Shown here piece after piece: positions 5,665-9,306 of a stretch of DNA of 9,306 bases. The stretch comes from Deltaproteobacteria bacterium. Its GTDB lineage: Bacteria > JAEEML01. The position numbers and the translations under genes were made by a program. Positions within the stretch are counted from its first letter, which is position 1. The number at the start of each line of letters is the position of its first letter. The stretch spans positions 1 through 9,306 of the forward strand of contig JAEEML010000105.1 of the NCBI GenBank assembly GCA_016283195.1. The letters run 5' to 3'. The notes beneath the pieces are model-generated. The model was not told the origin of the DNA and searched no databases. It saw nothing but the letters and a program-made list of their open reading frames with translations.

Positions 5665-6303
5665 ATGTCTAGGATATTTCACGATAGGCCAAGATTACTT
5701 GTCTTTTCTTTATGCTTTCTGGCCGCCTGGCTCTTTGTGGGGCGCCCCAAGGCGGCTTTAGCTCACTGCCCCGGGTGCGGAATATTTGCCTTTGCTGGTG
5801 CCGATGCCGGCTGGGAGGGCATGCTAACCAAAGGTGATAATTACAAAAAGCTTGATAATGGCTTTAAAGTCAGCCTCTCGGCGGGCATCTCGGCCGCCTA
5901 CTTATTTGGCTTACAAATCGAGCAAGAACTGGGTTTTATCCATTATCGCCCCAAGGCGGAGAGCCTAAGTCTTAACGCCCTTTTTAAAGGTGGTACTTTT
6001 TTTATGTGGCCTTTAGTGGCTCCTCTTCCGCATCTACTTATTATGCCGCGAGTAGGTATTGGTGTTATCTATATGGGAACGCCGGAAGGAATAGAGAAAA
6101 AAGTGCAAAACTTTTTTGGCTTTAAAGCCGCACTCTCCCTCATAATCACCGCTGATGATGATCCTCCAGAAAGCGGTGAATTAAATTTAGGCGGCGGCCT
6201 GGATTTGGATTACACCATGGGAGCCGCCAAAGATAATGTTTTCAGCGCCCAAAATATTTATCATTTTTTTGCTATTAAAGCTAAGTTTCTGGTTACTTTT
6301 TAA
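5665..6303 (+). CDS. Exported, probable outer-membrane beta-barrel protein with CPGC motif
   Basis: This is a 212-residue protein with a signal peptide to about residue 33 (basic start, hydrophobic 11-25, cleavage near ALA|HC). The mature N terminus begins HCPGCGIF, so a CxxC pair (Cys35, Cys38) lies right after the cleavage site. The remainder shows alternating Gly/aromatic strands (FKVSLSAGISAAYLFGL, LLIMPRVGIGVIYMG, GELNLGGGLDLDYTMG) and ends KAKFLVTF, a C-terminal Phe as in outer-membrane beta-barrels. The CxxC could be a disulfide or a metal or thiol site; this is unproven. The start at ATG 5665 is supported by AGGAGG (5654-5659) 5 nt upstream. A weak extended -10-like TGCTATACA (5634-5642) lies just before it. 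It is divergent from 4748-5473 and convergent with the second ATPase. No family name can be given. Confidence 0.8.
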   Translation: MSRIFHDRPRLLVFSLCFLAAWLFVGRPKAALAHCPGCGIFAFAGADAGWEGMLTKGDNYKKLDNGFKVSLSAGISAAYLFGLQIEQELGFIHYRPKAESLSLNALFKGGTFFMWPLVAPLPHLLIMPRVGIGVIYMGTPEGIEKKVQNFFGFKAALSLIITADDDPPESGELNLGGGLDLDYTMGAAKDNVFSAQNIYHFFAIKAKFLVTF

Positions 6304-6348
6304 ATTTGGCCGGGCGAAAAAGCGGGGGAAAATTGTGAGAAGTCAGCT

Positions 6349-7707
6349 TTATAGCACCGCCGCCATATAATATGGGAGAAAAATCACTTCGTTATCTCGT
6401 TTTATATCACCGTCATAAAGGACGTACTGCAAGCCGACCTTATCGGAAAACTTCGTTTTAAAATTCCGCAGTGATTTTGCTGCCAGCTCCCGGCCGGATT
6501 TTACTTCAAGCGGAACAACTTTTTTATCTTTTCTGATTAAAAAGTCTATTTCCATAAGTGGTTTACCTTTATCGCTGTATTCAACATAAAAAAGTATTTT
6601 ATGTCCGCTACTGCGCAGGCATTGCGCAACCGCATTTTCTACAAACATTCCTTCGTTTATATGCAAACGGTCAGTAAGAATTGCTTTATAAAAATCGTTA
6701 GTTATAAATGACCCATCACCAAAACTGAGATTTATAAGCAAACCTGTATCAAGCAAGTAGCATTTGAAGCGTTCGTTATCCATATTGAGAGTGAGTGCCG
6801 GACTTGGGTCGGTAACATTTCTGGCAATGCTTATGATCATGGCTTCCGCCAGCCAGGTGAGCGGTCCACTATATTCGCGGTACCTAGCGTTTTTATTTAC
6901 ATGTGATAAGCGAAAAGACCGGCTCTTTTCGTGCCTTGAGAGCTCGGAAGGAATGTTGTCCAGAATATTGCCCAAATAGACACTGTTTTCCTCTTTTTGA
7001 ATTTTGATATCGTTTCGGTAAAGAGCCAGAATTTCTTTTTTGGCAAAATCGACTTTTTCAAAATTCTTTGTCTGGACATATTTTACAACTGCTTGCGGCA
7101 TTCCGCCCACACACATATATTCTCTGAATTTTCTAAAAATATCTTTGTGCAGTTTACCAAGCGGTTTAGTGTTTTCATAACTGCTTTTTATAATGGAAAA
7201 CGTGAATTCATCGCCAATTGCCCAAAGAAATTCCTCAAAATCAAGCGGGAACATTTCTACGGCATATTCTTCAGAAGGAATCAGTATTTCCGCTTTTTCG
7301 GTCCTCTTTTTTATACCGGCTAGAGAGCCTGTTTCGATATAATCGTATCTACCATCCGCCAGCAAGGTTTTCAGCGCCTGACGCGCCAAAGGGTAAAGCT
7401 GTATTTCATCTAAAATAATCAGCGATTCGCGCTTATAAAGCTTTTTTCCGTATTGCAGCTGAATGACATTAAAAAAATAATCTAGGTCCAAAAGGCTGTT
7501 TACGAAAAGATCGCGAATAGTGTCATTGGTCGATTGAAAATTTATAGTTATAAAGGATTTATATGCGCTTCTTCCGAGCTCTTCCGCAATCGTTGTTTTG
7601 CCGACACGGCGGGCGCCTTGCAAAAACAAGGCATACTCGGGGGCATATTCGCTTTTCCATTTGAGTAATTCCCTAAATATCTTTCTTTTCAATATGATTT
7701 CTGCCAT
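6349..7707 (-). CDS. Second AAA ATPase with DUF4143 (PD-(D/E)XK-like) domain
   Basis: This is a 452-residue protein counted from ATG 7707. Walker A is GARRVGKTT (31-39) and Walker B LIILDEIQ (96-103); a sensor-like ETGSL (125-129), VGGMPQAV (200-207), MEIDFLI (385-391) and PLEVKSG (399-405) follow. These are the same landmarks as in the ATPase at 3375-4718, but overall similarity is low, so this is not a recent duplicate. The frame is open upstream to 7791, but those 28 extra codons translate the repeat array (KSGDFVK twice). The start at 7707 is preferred because AAGAGG (7715-7720) lies 7 nt upstream and MAEIILKRKIF fits the family N terminus. It stands alone between a beta-barrel-like gene and kdsA, with key residues intact. 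The cellular role of the family is not established. Confidence 0.92.
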   Translation of the reverse strand: MAEIILKRKIFRELLKWKSEYAPEYALFLQGARRVGKTTIAEELGRSAYKSFITINFQSTNDTIRDLFVNSLLDLDYFFNVIQLQYGKKLYKRESLIILDEIQLYPLARQALKTLLADGRYDYIETGSLAGIKKRTEKAEILIPSEEYAVEMFPLDFEEFLWAIGDEFTFSIIKSSYENTKPLGKLHKDIFRKFREYMCVGGMPQAVVKYVQTKNFEKVDFAKKEILALYRNDIKIQKEENSVYLGNILDNIPSELSRHEKSRSFRLSHVNKNARYREYSGPLTWLAEAMIISIARNVTDPSPALTLNMDNERFKCYLLDTGLLINLSFGDGSFITNDFYKAILTDRLHINEGMFVENAVAQCLRSSGHKILFYVEYSDKGKPLMEIDFLIRKDKKVVPLEVKSGRELAAKSLRNFKTKFSDKVGLQYVLYDGDIKRDNEVIFLPYYMAAVL

Positions 7708-7721
7708 GCGCCAGCCTCTTT

Positions 7722-7816
7722 TCACAAAATCTCCGCTTTTTTTAGTGGCAGATTTCACAAAATCTCCACTTTTATAGAGGCAAAATATCACAAAATCTCC
7801 ACTTTCTCCACTTTTT
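7722..7816 (-). repeat. Array of three direct repeats, exact 33-bp period, before second ATPase
   Basis: In gene orientation each copy reads AAAGTGGAGATTTTGTGA, with a single change (GCGGAG) in the copy nearest the gene. Cores lie at 7788-7805, 7755-7773 and 7722-7740, exactly 33 bp apart. A half copy (AAAAAGTGGAGA, 7805-7816) abuts the outermost unit. The last repeat ends 14 bp before the ATG at 7707, so the ribosome site lies directly next to the array. The period and the AAAA...TTTGTGA frame match the array at 3198-3318, though the central bases differ. Confidence 0.85.
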
Positions 7817-7897
7817 CTTATTTTGCGGGCAAAAAAAGGGCATTAAAAGAGAGATGAAGCAGCGATAAAAGAGCTCTTATGAGGTAAGGGAAAGTAG

Positions 7898-8719
7898 CTA
7901 AAATTTAAGCGCTTTTCTAATAGTGAGCGCCTCTTCGAGCAGAGCTTTTAACTTATCCAGCGGCCAAATATTGCTGCTATCCGAGGGCGAGCGCTCCGGC
8001 TCTTCATGCACTTCCAGAAAGAGGCCGTCGATGCCGGCCGCCACGGCCGCCCGCACCAGATGGGGAATATATTCTCTAAGGCCGCCGGTGGCTCCGCCTA
8101 GGCCGCCCGGCAGCTGCAGTGAATGAGTGCCATCGTAAATCACCGGATAATTTAGCTTTTTCATAATGGGAAAGGAGCGCATATCCACCACTAAGTTGTG
8201 GTAACCAAAACTTACTCCCCGCTCGGTGAGGAGAATTTTGTTATTGCCCTGGGCCGCAATTTTGGCCGCTGCCGGGCCCATATCTTCCGGAGCCATAAAT
8301 TGCCCTTTTTTGATATTTACCGTTTTGCCGGTGCGGGCGGCCGCTTCCAAAAGGTCGGTCTGGCGGCATAAAAAAGCCGGAATCTGAATAATATCGGCAA
8401 CTTTGGCTACTTCTTCGGCCTGCCAGGGCTCATGAATATCGGTGCAAATGGGGAGAGAGAGCTCTTCTTTTACTGCGGCCAGCATAGAAAGCCCCGCCTC
8501 TAAACCGGGGCCGCGATAAGCCGTGCCGCTGCTTCTATTGGCTTTAGTAAAGCTGGCCTTAAAAATATAGGGCAGGGAAAGCGCGGCACATATCTTCTTG
8601 ATTTCGCCGGCCAGCCACAAAAGATGCTCTTCGCTTTCTATGACGCAGGGGCCGGCAATGAGGCAGAGCGGCGCACCTTCGCCGCAGCAAATATCTTTAG
8701 TTATCGCCACCTTAGCCAT
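7898..8719 (-). CDS. kdsA: 3-deoxy-8-phosphooctulonate (Kdo-8-P) synthase, metal-dependent type
   Basis: KdsA condenses phosphoenolpyruvate with D-arabinose 5-phosphate to make Kdo-8-phosphate in the cytoplasm, the committed step toward the Kdo sugar of LPS. The 273 residues show the family blocks IAGPCVIES (21-29), FKASFTKANRSS (53-64), TDIHEPWQAE (93-102), IPAFLCRQTDLL (113-124), LTERGVSFGYHNLVVDMR (164-181), YDGTHSLQLPGG (195-206) and LFLEVHEEPE (233-242). Cys25, His199, Glu236 and Asp247 match the metal ligands of the metal-dependent class; the metal-free class has Asn in place of the Cys. The ATG at 8719 is chosen because GAGGA lies 8 nt upstream. A TTG at 8737 would add six residues and overlap kdsB. 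It starts 1 nt after the kdsB stop, so the two genes are translationally coupled. Confidence 0.96.
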   Translation of the reverse strand: MAKVAITKDICCGEGAPLCLIAGPCVIESEEHLLWLAGEIKKICAALSLPYIFKASFTKANRSSGTAYRGPGLEAGLSMLAAVKEELSLPICTDIHEPWQAEEVAKVADIIQIPAFLCRQTDLLEAAARTGKTVNIKKGQFMAPEDMGPAAAKIAAQGNNKILLTERGVSFGYHNLVVDMRSFPIMKKLNYPVIYDGTHSLQLPGGLGGATGGLREYIPHLVRAAVAAGIDGLFLEVHEEPERSPSDSSNIWPLDKLKALLEEALTIRKALKF

Positions 8720-8720
8720 T

Positions 8721-9306
8721 TTATCGTTCCTCGGCAATGGGCGGCAAGAGAGCTTCTATCTCTTTTAATTGCGCCGGTGTATCCACGCCGAAAAAGCTCT
8801 TTTCCACCGCCACTAGGCGAATTTTGTAACCGTTTTCCAGCACTCTTAGCTGCTCCAGCTGCTCGGTCTCTTCCAGCGGGCTTTTAGTCATCTTACTGAT
8901 TTTTAATAAGAAATCGCGGCGATAAACATATAAGCCAATATGCTTATGGGGAATATATCTGTTCCCGCGCGCCCTACTCGGAATGAGGCTTCTGGAAAAA
9001 TAGAGGGCATTTCCCTGTAAATCACCAACCACTTTGACAATATTCGTGTTATTTAGCTCCGCTTCATCATGGATAGGGGCCATCAAGGTGGCCATGGGCA
9101 GATTGTCATCTTTTAAAAGCGGCTCTATGGCTTTTTCAATGGCTAAAGGCTCAATAGCCGGTTCATCGCCCTGCACATTGACGACAATATCGGCATCTAT
9201 GGAAAGAGCCGCTTCGGCCACTCTATCGGTGCCGGAGGCGCAACTCTCCGAAGTCATTACTACTTTTCCGCCAAAAAGGCGCACCGCTTCTTTTATGCGT
9301 TCATCG
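8721..9306 (-). CDS. kdsB: CMP-Kdo synthetase (3-deoxy-manno-octulosonate cytidylyltransferase), C-terminal part
   Basis: KdsB activates Kdo with CTP to CMP-Kdo, the donor for lipid A glycosylation, acting in the cytoplasm. About 194 C-terminal residues are visible; the frame stays open to the window edge as DERIKEAVRLFGGKVVMTS, so roughly the first 50 residues, including the CTP-binding N-terminal signature, lie outside. Visible hallmarks are SGTDRVAEAA, VNVQGDEP (a metal-binding Asp), RSLIPS, HIGLYVYRRDFL, LEETEQLEQLRVLENG and GVDTPAQL (the second metal Asp). A GTG at 9284 is an internal valine, not the start. The stop at 8721-8723 is 1 nt from the kdsA ATG, so the pair forms an operon reading kdsB then kdsA. 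Confidence 0.96.
   Translation of the reverse strand, partial: DERIKEAVRLFGGKVVMTSESCASGTDRVAEAALSIDADIVVNVQGDEPAIEPLAIEKAIEPLLKDDNLPMATLMAPIHDEAELNNTNIVKVVGDLQGNALYFSRSLIPSRARGNRYIPHKHIGLYVYRRDFLLKISKMTKSPLEETEQLEQLRVLENGYKIRLVAVEKSFFGVDTPAQLKEIEALLPPIAEER

Noticed and set aside
6764-7418. Plus-strand open frames antisense to the second ATPase
   Set aside because: The composition reflects the complement of the ATPase coding sequence, and no domain or signal is seen.
7866-7881. AAGAGCTCTT palindrome downstream of kdsA, considered as an operon terminator
   Set aside because: The stem could only form with a minimal loop and a bulge, and the T-rich tract lies too far away; no confident terminator.
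8720-8737. TTG at 8737 as the kdsA start
   Set aside because: The ATG at 8719 has a better-placed GAGGA and gives the usual coupled kdsB-kdsA junction; the six extra residues have no family counterpart.

Overview
The window comes from a Gram-negative, LPS-bearing bacterium. It carries an adjacent kdsB-kdsA pair for the Kdo sugar of inner-core LPS, and several products with Sec or lipoprotein signal peptides, at least two of which look like outer-membrane beta-barrels. Base composition is mid-range, with AT-rich intergenic stretches. KdsA is of the metal-dependent (Cys) type. A phylum cannot be assigned from this sequence alone. There are no RNA genes, CRISPR arrays, transposases or phage genes.

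Left part (1-1900). A secreted-protein gene runs off the left edge on the minus strand. Its upstream region holds a textbook sigma-54 promoter, an IHF-like site and a perfect inverted repeat about 110 bp further upstream, which together look like an enhancer-dependent promoter. Next comes a decayed C-terminal piece of a Tim44-like zinc-ribbon protein, with a possible tiny membrane ORF beside it. It is followed by a lipoprotein with a complete SAM-methyltransferase fold and a largely empty stretch.

Middle part (1900-6303). A small soluble hypothetical protein is encoded on the plus strand, facing a signal-peptide-bearing protein with four likely membrane helices on the minus strand that has a good sigma-70 promoter. 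Then comes a solitary AAA ATPase/DUF4143 gene preceded by four direct repeats at a ~33-bp period. Two divergently transcribed genes for exported, probably beta-barrel, proteins follow.

Right part (6304-9306). A second, divergent AAA ATPase/DUF4143 gene is preceded by its own array of three direct repeats, again at exactly 33 bp. The repeat sequence differs, but it shares the AAAA...TTTGTGA frame with the first array. The kdsA and kdsB genes follow on the minus strand, with kdsB running off the right edge.

The most noteworthy structure is the matching design of the two ATPase loci: the same protein architecture, a phased repeat array with the same period and orientation immediately upstream of each, and no obvious partner gene. 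This suggests each gene carries its own cognate repeat array, as an operator or a recognition target. The sigma-54 promoter region is the second most interesting signal. The rest is ordinary envelope biology plus one gene relic.
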